From contig OY987298.1 of the NCBI GenBank assembly GCA_963920635.1, positions 20,059,647 through 20,123,646 on the forward strand: a stretch of 64,000 nucleotides of DNA. The letters run 5' to 3'. This DNA comes from Pseudeuparius sepicola. Its lineage: Eukaryota > Arthropoda > Insecta > Coleoptera > Anthribidae. Made by a program: the position numbers and the translations under genes. Position 1 is the first letter of the stretch. Each line of letters starts with the position of its first letter. Below the pieces are notes generated by a model. That model saw nothing but the letters and a program-made list of their open reading frames with translations, was not told the DNA's origin and did no database searches. Positions 45,085 to 56,297 of the stretch are shown here, piece after piece.

Positions 45085-45371
45085 CTGGAAGACGCACGGC
45101 TCGGCCTGCTGCCCGACCGCGTTCCGTCCCCAGCACGTCAGCGTGCCGTAGTCGCGCGGCGACGCGGGCGTGTACACCAGCTCGCTGACGTTGCCGGCGG
45201 GCGTCGCCACCCTCGTCGGCACCACGTCGAAGCTCTCGCCGCTGTTGTTGAACTGCCACGTGAACGACACGTCGGCCGGGTCGGCGGAGACGCGGCAGCG
45301 GACGCGGAGCGCCTCGGCGAGCGACGCGCCGATGACGGTCACCTCGGAGTCCTTGGTGCAGACGGGCGCGT
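45085..45371 (-). CDS. Sidestep-family protein, membrane-proximal Ig-domain exon
   Basis: Sidestep proteins are single-pass surface receptors. In the fly, Sidestep on muscle and other cells guides motor axons through Beaten-path ligands. This exon starts after ATTCCGTTCCAG-type acceptor DNA (GTTCCAG|AC, completing Asp) with APVCTKDSEVTVIGASLAEA. It has the Ig pattern: first Cys in RVRCRV, Trp in VSFTWQFNNSG, and second Cys in YGTLTCWGRNAVG. It ends with QAEPCVFQ|GTGGGT in phase 0. The extra Cys pair (PVC and EPCVFQ) is typical of the family. There are 95 codons. GC content is high and codon use is C/G-ending. The upstream exons (other Ig domains, signal peptide) are not within the window. Confidence 0.9.
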
Positions 45372-45399
45372 CTGGAACGGAAGAAGAATGCGGTGGAGT

Positions 45400-45950
45400 C
45401 ATTATTTTCAAATATTTCAAATCATTTACAATATTGTATTCAATGCATATTCAAAATGCGAAAATTTAAGTGTGTGTTTACCTATCAGCAGGTATGTAAT
45501 TAAAAATCTGTATTATGAATTACTCGTTTTTTCGGTTCTTTTGATGCTGGTGGCCGGCAGGACCTACGTCATCCGTCCGCTCTCGACCAATCAGGTTTTA
45601 GCACGAAACGTATTTAATAAACTAAATAGTGTTTATGTTCAAATTATGCATCAAAAGAACCGAAAAAACGAGTAATTCATAATACAGATTTTTAAGTACA
45701 TACCTGCTAATAGGTAAACAGACACTTGAATTTTCGCATTTTGAATATGCGCAGGGTTCGAGGCTAGGCGGAAGTATGCGGCCATTGACCATATGACGCG
45801 GGAAAATTTGAATTACTCAAAATCATTTAAGTTTTAAAATTTGAAGAAGTCGTAATAAAATTGAATACAATATTGTAAATGAATTGAAACTGTACGAAAA
45901 ATAAATTAGTTATTAAGTATGGCTATATATTTGAAAATAATGACTTTATG
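45400..45950. repeat. Foldback repeat with inserted hairpin next to the Ig exon
   Basis: The inner pair 45470-45545 and 45648-45722 is inverted (GAATTACTCGTTTTTTCGGT). The outer sequence (ATTTTCAAATATTTCAAATC, CAATATTGTATTCAAT) recurs inverted at 45845-45950. It begins only about 30 bp upstream of the splice acceptor of the exon at 45085-45371. Confidence 0.65.
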
Positions 45951-46056
45951 TTAATAAAAATATATAAAAACGAATAACGGATTTTGAAATGGAAAAATCC
46001 GTAAATCCGTTACACAATGACAACGTTACTTTCGTTTTTTTTTTGTCATTTTACAG

Positions 46057-46092
46057 CCCTGAAGAAGACTAAAAAATTATAGTCGAAACGTT
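46057..46092 (+). other. CCCTGAAGAAG-stem-CGAAACG motif, copy 1
   Basis: CTGAAGAA, then a stem GACTA/TAGTC, then GAAACG. It resembles the hammerhead-type core motif spread in animals by retroelements, but with one more A than CUGANGA. See findings. Confidence 0.4.
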
Positions 46093-46214
46093 GACACAGT
46101 GTAAAATTTCGGTTTGATTTTATCTTTGTCCTAAAACCCGACGATATTTATAAAGTTATCGCAATAAGAGGATACGAGCTACCTTCTACAAACATTACTT
46201 TGTTTAATAAGGAA

Positions 46215-47993
46215 CCCAAGCAGCATTAAAGTTGCGGTAACTGAGATGGGAACTTTGAATAAGCAGTTATAACGTAATTATTACTTAAAAATCGACTTAT
46301 TAGTTTTTATTACTTACATTAAGAAAGTATGAGTAATTACGTAGTAATTATTACTACAAGTTGGAACTTTATGGTTTCAGTACTTCTAAGTAGTTTTTGA
46401 AGTATCTGGAACGGAATTGTTAGATACTATACAAAATTACGTTAAAGTCACGCTAACTCTAAGGTTATATTCAATGGTCACAATTACTTTGTTGTGTTAC
46501 TTGTTTATCACTTTAAAGTTTTCATTACTTTATGGTAACGCTGAAAGTAACTTCTACATCTTAGCGACTTTAGAAATACCTCCAAAGTTACGGAACTATA
46601 TAGTCATATTTAAAGTGAAATTAACTTTCCCGATACTCGAGAAAAGTACTGTATGGTAAGTTTTACTTCTCACTCCATTTTAAAATTACTAGAAAGTTCC
46701 AATTACTACAAAAAAATACTTTAAAGTAACTGTCACTTCTATAGGGACCAAAATGGAAACTACATTTAGTTCCTTACAATCGATTGAAGGATTCGGTAGT
46801 TTTTGGGAAGAGATGAAAATGTCAGCCATTAGAAAGAAGAAAAATTATAGACACACATTCACATTTTATAGAAAATTAAAGCAGCAGTTGGATGAAACGA
46901 ATCGAAACACGAACACTTGTCTTCAATACAAAATTACAAAACGCTTCTCTTGAGTGGCTACAATTTTAAATATCAACATTATAACATAAAAATTATAGGT
47001 TAAAGTTCCAAATGGAACCTAGTAGTAGCAATCGGAACTTAAACGAGGCTTCTGGAACTTTGAAGTTCTCTTGTAGTAATTAGGACTTTAGAGTTTAAAA
47101 TATCTAAAACTAATTTTCGTCTTAAAGGTAGGAATTACCTTAAAGTGAAAAAAGTCTAGTTGCCGTTACTACCAGTTAAGTGGCAAAGCCTTCAAACACC
47201 CATTTTAAGGTAAATAATAGTTAGAAGTAATTACTGAAAATTACGCCATATTTTCTTATAAAATGGTAGACGCCATTAATACCAAATGTCAATTTTCTTT
47301 GGTACTGAAATAGTTATTTCTTCAAAATTGTCCCAAAAAAGAGAAAATTGAGCAAAAATGAACTCGTATAACTTATAGAAACATTAAAAAAGCATTTTTC
47401 AGCATTTTTAGGTAATTTCGCACATTTTCGTAATTTATCCTCCCGATAAAAAAGTGTTAAAACATGCATTTTGAGAGGGCGCGTTGTTACTTTTCAATCT
47501 ATCAACGTCATATTTGACAGAAAATTTTCAATCGTTTTAGTTTCTTGAATCTAGCAACGAGAAATAAATCAGCAAATTAATACCTTTCTTATACCTACCA
47601 TTATTCATAGATATAAGTTAAAAATAAATATTAGGTATTTCCATTTTCCACGGTTATTGAAAAATGACGGAAGATGCTGGACTAGAATACTTTTTAATTA
47701 TTTAGACAAAGACAAAGCGAGGATGCGAATGTAAAGAAGCAAACAAGTCCAACAAAGTAGCGGTGACCACGCTGCTACGTCTCCACCACGTTGCCGGAAC
47801 GTAAGCGCGTCGTAGCGGTGTAAGTTGCTGGGTGGTCGCCGTTACGTATCTATCACCCTCAAAATGTTCCCCATTTTGGTCGCAGGGACGTAATAGGAAC
47901 GTAGTAATTGCGTTCCTATCAGTAGTAATCACAACTTTAAAGTTGCAAACAAAAGTCGCTGGAACGTAACGGCGACTAAAAATGCTGCTTGGG
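46215..47993. mobile_element. DNA element with CCCAAGCAGCATT ends, about 1.8 kb
   Basis: Inverted ends CCCAAGCAGCATTAAAGTT and, on the right, the inverse AATGCTGCTTGGG. Inside, short words (GGAACTTTGAA, TAAAGT, AGTAATTA) are repeated many times near both ends, as in elements with many subterminal repeats. Open frames inside show no domain. The target duplication is not certain. Confidence 0.65.
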
Positions 47994-50180
47994 AAGGTAT
48001 GAAAATCTTTCTATTACCTAGCACTTAAAATTCGATGTGTTCTATGAATAACAAATCACGACAATGTGTGCCTTAAAGTGGAAGGCAACCTGTTAGAACA
48101 CATTTTACAAAAACAAAAAAAATGGATAATATTAGGTATTCCTCTCTCTCTGGACCGACACTATATTAAAGACCCGAGCATGACGTCATATTTCATTGTT
48201 GTTTACAGACTGAGGTGGCGCTGGCGCTACTCGACGAAAACAAATGGCGACTTATTATAGGTTATAGAGGGGTATTCTGTGGTTATTGGTATGTCAGTTT
48301 CTGACGTTTAAAATGAAATTGCCATACACTTGAAGAAAATGGTATGCACACTGCACAGACCATTCGGTGAATTGCAGAAGGATATATAAACACTATTTTG
48401 GAAGAATATTTTGTAATGTATGCAAGAATGAAAATAGAAAATTATGTTTATAGCTCCAAAGTGAACCAATAGTCCTCCATAAAAAAAAGAAACTGTAAAA
48501 TCTAATGCGTTTTATGCTTATACTTACACTACAACCAGTCATGGACTTCATTTCAAACCAAAAGGTACCAAATACTCTTGCTTGCTTTTTAGAATCGCTT
48601 TTCTTAAGAAAATAATATATGGAAATATGCCATGTGAACTTGTCAAATTAGAGGGACATAAAAAACAAATATTTTATTTTATTTTGAATATTAAATTCGT
48701 TGTAACAGACATATTTGCATGTTTTTATTTTATAAAAGATTTTGCAACAATGCTGTTTTAACATTAAAGCAACGTGTAAATTTGTTTTGTCGTGTGGCTA
48801 CATTGTTAACTACAATCACCAAGAAGAACTCCACCACGTGAAAACTCTATTTAGCAGTAAAAAAGTTCGTATGGATTCAAATTGCGCATTTGCATATAAT
48901 TTTTAAAAAGCAGGCTGGCTGAATGTATGATTTATAAAGTAAAACATAAAGCAAAAACATAAATAAGAAGATAATGTTGTTACGGATCAACTGTATACCA
49001 TTTAAAGTGAGAAAAAATCTATATAAACACTCAACCAAAAAGTATTCGCTTCGCCTTCAAAATGGAAAAGATTGAATTTGACAAAATTTGGACACCCTAT
49101 TTCAAGAAAACCAATGCTGTTTTGACCAATGGTCATTTGACATTTCTTTCTTCATTTTGAATATACAGTTGATCTGTAGCATTCAAAGGCGGCAGGTGAA
49201 AATTTTATGTTTCGAATAATTCGAGTTAACGCAAGTGTTTTGGGGCACGTTTTGACAAATGAAAAGATCCACAAAAATGATGAACCTGCAAGATCAAAAC
49301 GATAACCTCAAAAAAGATACGAGTAAAAGTACGATCCAAAAATAGTACAAGTGTGAGATGCGTAGACATTGACATCTTCAGCTTATTCCCCATCCCCAGA
49401 AACATAGCAGTGCCAAATTTCAGTTCAGCAGCTTCATTGTTTTGGAAGATATTGCCATAATCAATATCAAAAATAGAACTAGGTACAATTTCGAAAACAA
49501 AGTCCGAACGAGAAAAAGTGTATACTACAAAATATCATTATTTTGACGAGTGCATTTGATTGATAAAATTTTCGTCATTAAAAGTAAAACACCATGTATA
49601 TACTTCGTACTTTCATTAATAAGACTCCCGCGTTTCACACTCGACACGCCACGATCATACCTACAAAGGAAATCCGAGCCGATGCGAAATCCAGACGCAA
49701 TTAACTGCACGCTCCTCCGGAGCCGTGCTCCCTCTACGTGAGGAGTGCAATCGGATGGGGTTTATGGAGGCATCGCCGACGCCATCCGATTTCTGGAATG
49801 GCGCCATTCCCATGCCGCGCGCCAGCTTGACTAGAACGCCGCCGCGCACTTGATTGGCACTTCCTTCTGCCACATCATGGGCACAGCCTTCTTTGATAAG
49901 GCTGTTTGCAGTTGAAACTTAGAGAGACGCGGTTCGTTGCGCGACTTGCGCTTTGAGTTTGTGTTTAAGGCATAAGGTACCTAATTTTTTCCAGCAGTAA
50001 TATTCAGGGTGATTCTTTGATTAGTACACAAATCTTAGGATATAGGATTGTATTTTTTCGACCACTGTAATGAAATGACTCATGAAATGTTCGTTTTTAA
50101 TTGGGAAATGTTTATATTGTTTGTTTAAGGGTTTATTGGTCTGTGCGGTTGCCGATAAAGTAAATACTATTATTTGTTTT
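47994..50180. other. Repeat-derived and unassigned intron DNA
   Basis: The part 49020-49460 is homologous to 59500-60010, a half copy of the foldback there. The part 49630-49900 is GC-rich and open for about 90 codons on the minus strand (ANQVRGGVLVKLARGMGMAP) with no recognised family. The part 49990 has a CAGGGTGATTC element end. The rest is AT-rich. Confidence 0.4.
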
Positions 50181-50185
50181 TGTAG

Positions 50186-50220
50186 CCCTGAAGAAGACAC
50201 GGAGTGTGTCGAAACGTAGG
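50186..50220 (+). other. CCCTGAAGAAG-stem-CGAAACG motif, copy 2
   Basis: CTGAAGAA (50188-50195), stem GACAC/GTGTC, then GAAACG (50211-50216). The stem bases differ from copy 1 but pairing is kept. Confidence 0.4.
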
Positions 50221-50395
50221 CGTTGATATAGAAAAATTACAACTGATCTGTTCAAAAAGCCGTAACTATTGGTCGAAAAAAATTATATTATCCCTACATT
50301 GTACATAATGATATAAACTCGACGCCCCAGGCCTACTGCGGGAACATGAAAACTGAAAATAAAATTTCGAACAAGGGTTCTGAAATGGGACATAC

Positions 50396-50542
50396 CACAG
50401 AAAATATACGCTACGGCACTGCACTCAAATATTTTGACGCATTCTGAAAACAACACATTTGCCCACTTTAGTTGTTTCACTTTCTTGAAAATGTGTGAGC
50501 CACACATACTTAAGGGTTTTACGCTACCGTATATTTTCTGTG
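50396..50542. mobile_element. 147-bp palindromic mini-element, copy 3, carrying a THAP-element piece
   Basis: Ends CACAGAAAATATACGCTAC and CGTATATTTTCTGTG. Perfect 8-bp direct repeats GGACATAC flank it (50388-50395 and 50543-50550). The central 105 bp or so is the reverse of sequence in the THAP-type element remnants (for example 51441-51525 and about 61845-61995), including the CGGCACTGCACTC end and the CTTTCTTGAAAATG stretch. Confidence 0.8.
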
Positions 50543-50740
50543 GGACATACTATAAGGTCCAATTATGACCCAAAATTAGCTTTTTGTGACGTCGTCGATA
50601 TTTTTTCCCAAAAACATACAATTTTTTTCCTCTAAATTGAAAGTCCTTATCATTCTCAACATGTTATTGTTCAAAATGTGTCATAACTCATAATCATAAT
50701 CCCCCATATGGATTCCTGGTGACGTCACCAAGATCGCGAC

Positions 50741-51728
50741 GAGGCCTACGATAAAGACAGGCCATGGCGCACAAAAATCACGTGACCAACTTAGTTCGAC
50801 GTTACATGTCATTTGTCACATAACTGAAAGCGGCAGCTTAAAGTGTTTTTAAACGTCTTAGTTTATATTTTAGAAACAAATTTGTGTTTAGCAGTGCGCG
50901 TGTGTCCTGGCGGAGGGGAACCGCCCAGGTGTTATTATGGCCTCTGGGTGGGAGCCGTGCCGTCCAGGAGTATTGGTGCCGCTGGCGCCAACGCGTGAGC
51001 GCTGTAAGGGGAATTCTCCCCCCGGAATGGACAGTGGAGCCTGAGACACTGACGGGTGAACTGCTTACGGGAGATCCGCGAGTTCGGGTTTGGGTATTTT
51101 GTAGTCACCACTGTGCGAAATAAATCAGTGTTGTAACGTACTCGAGGATTTTCGTTGTCAACCCGCGCCCTGATACGGTTCATATTTGGCCTTTGGCCGA
51201 TCAACTGGGACCTCGTCAATATTTAAATTTTACTGAGGTGAGTTTTCATTTTTATTTCCTAAAAAATAACCTAAATACCAAATATTGGTTCTGTTTATAT
51301 TATATTTATACATATTTCAAAAGCCAGGAAGAAAATGTGACTATAACAACATTTGCTTTGCCTCGGGATGAAAATTTGCGCCAAAAATGGATTCGTCAAA
51401 TTCCAACTGAGATTTAATTTCTAAAAAACCGGCTCACACATTTTCAAGAAAGTGAAACAACTAAAGTGGGCAAATGTGTTGTTTTGAGAATGTTCCAAAA
51501 TATTTGAGTGCAGTGCCGTTTAACTCTCAGCCCAAAACAGCTGAGGCAGGTTGAAAATTTTGAAAAAACAATTAGAGAAAGCCTGGATGCACAAAACCAA
51601 TAATGATATAGATGAAAGAAAACTCGCCAAATTGTTACGAAATTTGTTTTTTCTACTTATCTCCAAAAATGCCTTTTATTATATAGGACTAAGTTGGTCA
51701 CGTGACTACGCGATTATGCTACATATGA
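50741..51728 (+). mobile_element. THAP-domain (P-like) DNA element remnant A, right end cut
   Basis: The left end GAGGCCTACGATAAAGACAG matches the ends of remnant B (61609-62832) in inverted orientation. The right part reaches the subterminal CACGTGACTACGCGATTATG but lacks the last 30 bp or so. The order is terminal repeat, a GC-rich 5' block (AACCGCCCAGGTGTTATTA), a THAP-like coding piece, and a 3' part. Confidence 0.65.
51310..51545 (+). pseudogene. THAP zinc-finger coding remnant A
   Basis: The frame reads SQEENVTITTFALPRDENLR then QKWIRQIPTEI, the ..FP.D..LR.KW...IP. part of a THAP DNA-binding domain. A stop follows. Further on, in another frame, THFQESETTKVGKC gives the HF part of the second zinc ligand pair. 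The first Cys pair is degraded. THAP domains form the N-terminus of P-element transposases and of host THAP proteins. The terminal repeats favour a transposon origin. Confidence 0.6.
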
Positions 51729-52872
51729 TGCTTTATTTAATTAAAAAAATAAGGTAATATATCCATTCTATAGAAATGTTTATGTTGGTAGAAGTCACAG
51801 TTATGAGTATGAGTTAGTATGTTCCTAAGTTAGTCATCTTGGTTTCTCTATTTTTACTGACTTAAATTTATAGCGAGGTTTTATTCATTGTAGTTTCTTA
51901 CCCAAATTGTTTAGTGCAGGTACTTGTATGTGTCAGCTATTGGTCACATTTTTTGGCACTGACTATGGCAGACCTCGGAGTACTGTCTTCAACAGCATCG
52001 GAACATATTTATAGATTTGTCACTCAATGATTCTGAGCCATGTCTTCTTCTTGTCGAAAGCGCTGAACACGACCAATAACTACTATTACGATCTTTACAA
52101 GTCCCTATATATAAATCCTTTATCTATGTTTACAAGTTTACAATGTCAAATTAAATTATTCAAAATAAGTTCAAAGGTATGTAGTTAAGAAACGACTCTC
52201 TAGAGAATTTATGGGGTCTGTAAGGGGAAGAAAAGAAACAGTACTTTTAGAAGAAGAAAAAAAGAGAAAGATAGGGAGAAGAAAAGAGGGGAAAAGAAGA
52301 ACAATAAATAGAAAGCAGACATATAAAAAATATTAAATGATAAAGAAAAAACGGTAGGAGCCAAATAAAATGGGAATATATTTACGAGAATAAATATTAT
52401 CATAGAAAAATAAAAGAAATAGGTAAATAAAAGCGAACAACTGTGACATAATGAACAAATAATAATTTACGCAATTGGAAACCCAAAGTTTCCTACTCAA
52501 GAATAAGTTACTATAATATGTTCCAGAAATGACAATGTACGAATAAATAAACATTTCTACATACAATACAATAATCACTTGTGTTTTCCTTTCTAAAAAT
52601 TGCTGTGGCAATTTTTATAGGGTGTCAGGTTTTGGGCTTATCAGATTCAGGCTAAGGGTCTAGTCAACATCATTATGTCAGGTATTGGATAAAAAAATAT
52701 AAATTTTAAAATATTGTTTATAAAAATAGTTATTTATGTACCAAGGCACTGAAGTTCAACTTTTTATGACTCATGTGGAACCACAAGTTACCAGGGTCTG
52801 ACTAATATGAGATTCCCAGGGGCTTGTAATTCTGCACTAATTCTTTTAGAAATTCAAAAAATTGTGTTTTTA
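51729..52872. other. AT-rich intron DNA with purine run
   Basis: A purine-only style stretch of AAGAAGAAAAAAAGAGAAAG type runs from about 52225 to 52310. At 52622-52635 GTGTCAGGTTTTGGGC resembles the pogo-like terminal repeat of 2544-6076, a possible small relic. No genes seen. Confidence 0.4.
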
Positions 52873-54720
52873 CCTTTCATGGATCTTTATAAATTTCCTT
52901 AAATTAAGTAGCAAAATAAATTTACAGAATAATTATACTGCTCGCGATCCGATCTAAAATATGCAGGAAACTCGACTGAGGGAAGAGCCAGCCCTGCATT
53001 CTGCTCGCCGCGTAAACACTTGACATTTTATAACGGCCAGACCAATAAGAGAATAGGTCACGTGGTGGCCAATGTTTTGATCCACTGCCTCTTTAACTTG
53101 GATAGACTTTAGGTCAAGTATGATGAGACACGGCACTTTCTGACAGAAAATCCAAACTGCTGCCTGTTGTGCAGCCTCTATATAAAATAGATTAATATTT
53201 AAACCTACTAAAATATTTATACTAAAAGATTGCGCTGCTATAGGTAACAATTACGCAATGTGTACGAAAAGTTAAATGGGATTTATTGGCCGGGTTTTGA
53301 ATAATTGGTCACTTTTGACGGGCGATGGCTCCGCGTCTGACGTTTGATGTTTACATCTCGCCAAGGCCTACTTATTGAAAAAATCGTACAATAATGGGTT
53401 ACTTCAGTGCCGATTTCTGAGCTTTCAATGACGATTTTGAGACACTTCACTGCCGATTTCAAGAAAAATATATTGCAGACTTGATTTGGGCTGTTGGTAC
53501 CTAATTATTTCCAGCGATGTCTCTCCTACCTACTCCATATTAAGAATCATCAATAAAAGCGCCAAATTGATTTTTACAGATTAAAATTTGATAAATTGTC
53601 AATCCTTAAGGTGGCAGGCACTGGTACGTTTACGTTACCCACAAAAAAATAAAGATTTCTTGTCTTGTAAGGCCCGTTCTTGTCTTGTCTTGCAAAGCAA
53701 ATTCATTCTTGTCTTGCACGACTCTTGCTGGAAAAAATCTTGTCTTGCAAGCAAGATTTCTTGCAATTTCTTGTTCTTGCATTTTGTTGTTTTTTTGCAA
53801 GACTCTTGTTTGCAAGAGTCTTGCTACCAAGACTCTCGTTAGCAAGACTCTTGCATTATTTATTACGTGTGCTTGTCTAGACAAGTTGACGCAGTTCGCA
53901 GCACTGCAGAGCCGCGGCACGGCAGGGCGCGGGGTCCACAGTGCCAGAGAACAAGGAAGGGGAGAATATTATAAACTCGACGACGGCGCCTTTGATGTTT
54001 GGCAGCCGGTGGTCGCCATGTTCTCTGTTTAGAAGACAGGGCCGCATTTAGAATTTAGTGAAGGGATAGTATAGGTCTGTACTTTTTAATTATTGACGCA
54101 GTTTTTTTTATTATTTGTATTTCTTTTTTCCATTTTAATCATAATAATAATTTTGTTTTAATGTTTTCATGACTTTCAATTTGAAATGCCTCTAAGTCTA
54201 AAACTTTCCTTTCTGTTAAAGTTATTTTAATGTCTGTGGATTTCGATATTTGTGTGGAAGTGAACAAAAACCTAGAATCCCGCCCTGCTAAATTAACCCG
54301 ATCTACATTATGCCACAATAATACGAAGCGAAACAATGCATTAGGAAATTAGGAAGTCCAATAGACTCTTTTGGTTGTTTAAGTATTTTAGCAAAAATAT
54401 AGTTAAATCAAACTTATAAAAAATTAAATTAATCCAATGCAGTTGACTGCAGTAGTTCTAAAAAATAAAAAAAATAATTAATTTCTAGGAATATTGTAAA
54501 TAAAATATATATTTACTAGATACCAAAGTCTATCCAAGTTACAGAGGCAGTGGATCAAAACATTGGCCACCACGTGACCTATTCTCTTATTGGTCTGGCC
54601 GTCATAAAATGTCAAGTGTTCCCTCAGTCTAGTTTCCTGCATATTTTAGATCGGATCGCGAGAGTATATTCTGTAAATTTATTTTGCTACTTAATTTAAG
54701 GAAATTTATAAAGATCCACG
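52873..54720. repeat. Foldback element with CTTGT/CAAGA-rich loop
   Basis: Left arm 52873-53115 and right arm 54528-54717 are inverted (GGATCTTTATAAATTTCCTT, GATCCACTGCCTC, CACGTGGTGGCC). The loop includes the CTTG-rich tract at 53650-53885 and a GC-rich stretch at 53890-54020. Confidence 0.75.
53650..53885. repeat. Degenerate CTTGT/CAAGA self-complementary tract
   Basis: Dense copies of TCTTGTCTTG, GCAAGACTCTTG and CTTGCAAGCAAG in both directions. Almost every 10 bp contains CTTG or CAAG, so the strand can fold on itself in many registers. A related tract lies at 54731-54860. Confidence 0.7.
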
Positions 54721-54730
54721 ATAATGATTT

Positions 54731-54860
54731 TTGCAAGATTTCTTGCTGTTAGCAAGACTCTTGCGGAATAATTTCTTGTCTTGTCTTGCAAAGCAAGACA
54801 AGAAATTTAAAAGAGTCTTGTCTTGTTCTTGCAACAAGAAAGAAATTTGCAAGAGTCTTG
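54731..54860. repeat. Second CTTGT/CAAGA tract
   Basis: Same words (GCAAGACTCTTGC, TCTTGTCTTGCAAAGCAAG) just outside the right arm of the foldback at 52873-54720. Confidence 0.7.
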
Positions 54861-56297
54861 TGAAACACTAGCGGAAATGCAAATTCCCGTCCGCCCATAT
54901 CAAAGTAAATTAAGCAACCCTTGGAACCGAAACAAACCGAACAATTCACGTGGCTCCGGAGCGTGATCCAGAAACTTCCCACCACGCCCCGCAAAGTTGG
55001 CCAAGTTAGAGCATACACGATTCCCTAGATATCTATCGCTGTACATACCGAGAGTTCCCATAACTTCAACTGTTTGACTACGCCGGGAAGTTGCGCATTA
55101 TTATTTATGGAAGAGAGGGGCGGGGGCGGTTGTACAAGCAAATTAGGCGGCGTCTTCGAGTCCTGGGGGTATGTTTACACGAAGGGTTGAACTGCCGTAT
55201 AGGTTTTATATTGAGGCGATCTTCGTTACCACACTTCTGTGGCCGCATATCACTACGTGAATGTAGTGCCATCAATTTTCAAACTAAAAGTTTTCTTCTA
55301 TCTCTTAAAAATAAACTTTTTACCTGTATTTGTATTGGGCGAGAAATAAGCAAGAAAACCGTGGTGGTAGTCTAAAAAAATCATCTTGTGTTATGAACTT
55401 CCCGTCTGAAATCTGAAGTTACCTCTTCGTAATTAGCATTTTCTTCGTACTAGGTTTGACAACGTCGGATAGAGAGCTAGGCAAGTTTGTTCCTCCCAGT
55501 GTGGTGATTAAACAATTCTGAAGTAGTGTTTAGAAATGTGACATTCAAAGTATTTTTGGAATCATAGAAAAACATTATTTGAAATTTTAAATAATGTACC
55601 TAATTTCCAGATCCCTCTGTGAGAATGTGCTGTCGGATAGGTATGTACAGACTCGTAATGGCACCTAATATTCCTTTTTTTAAATACCTTTGACCCAAAA
55701 CTTTTACAAGAAAGTCGCTATAGCAAGAAAAAGTTCCGGGAAAATTTCTGTTCTTTTGGATAAAGATGTTGCCTTTTTTAATCACAATAATTCCAACCAG
55801 GTTGTTGGGGTATCATATTTAGGAATCCTAGAATAACCACTTTGGTATTTATTTTGATTGCGCTAAACCTTCCTTGCTGAGGGCACGCCACTGAAAATTG
55901 TTTTAACCCAAAAACCTATATTTTAGAACTATCTATTCTTACCTGTGGAAAGTTAATTATTCTACCGCTTGGTGACATAATAACATTATATACATGTCAT
56001 AGATTCTCCAATAAAATGGCATATAGGTACTTACTTGGCATCATTGATAGCATTAGAATGTGAAAAGAAAATGCCTTACTTTGGAAGGTATAATGCTGTA
56101 CCTAGACTTCCTGGATTGGGATAGTTAGGACCATAATGTGAGTTTTTAACAGAAGAAATAATTATATACTATTTAATCGTAAAATATTTTGTATGCAATA
56201 CGTCAACCTTTTTAAGTCGCCCCCCACCAATCAAATTTTCTGGGTGCGCCACTGCATGGTGTAACGAACTTCTGACCACAGGAATCCCTAATATGTA
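54861..56297. other. Intron DNA, no gene recognised
   Basis: Moderate GC to about 55260, then AT-rich. Fragments such as GGTGCGCCACTGCATGG near 56250 resemble ends of hAT-type elements. Confidence 0.35.

Noticed and set aside
45002..45259. Alternative minus frame rich in Arg and Ala over the Ig exon
   Set aside because: It is another frame of the same GC-rich exon; the Ig-domain frame has the Cys-Trp-Cys framework.
49525..49873. GC-rich open frame of about 90 codons on the minus strand as a Sidestep exon
   Set aside because: No Ig or FN3 pattern (no Cys/Trp framework) and no phase-compatible splice sites; left unassigned.
53588..54032. Overlapping frames rich in Cys, Leu and Lys in the CTTGT tract
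   Set aside because: They arise from the low-complexity CTTGT/CAAGA words, not from a protein gene.
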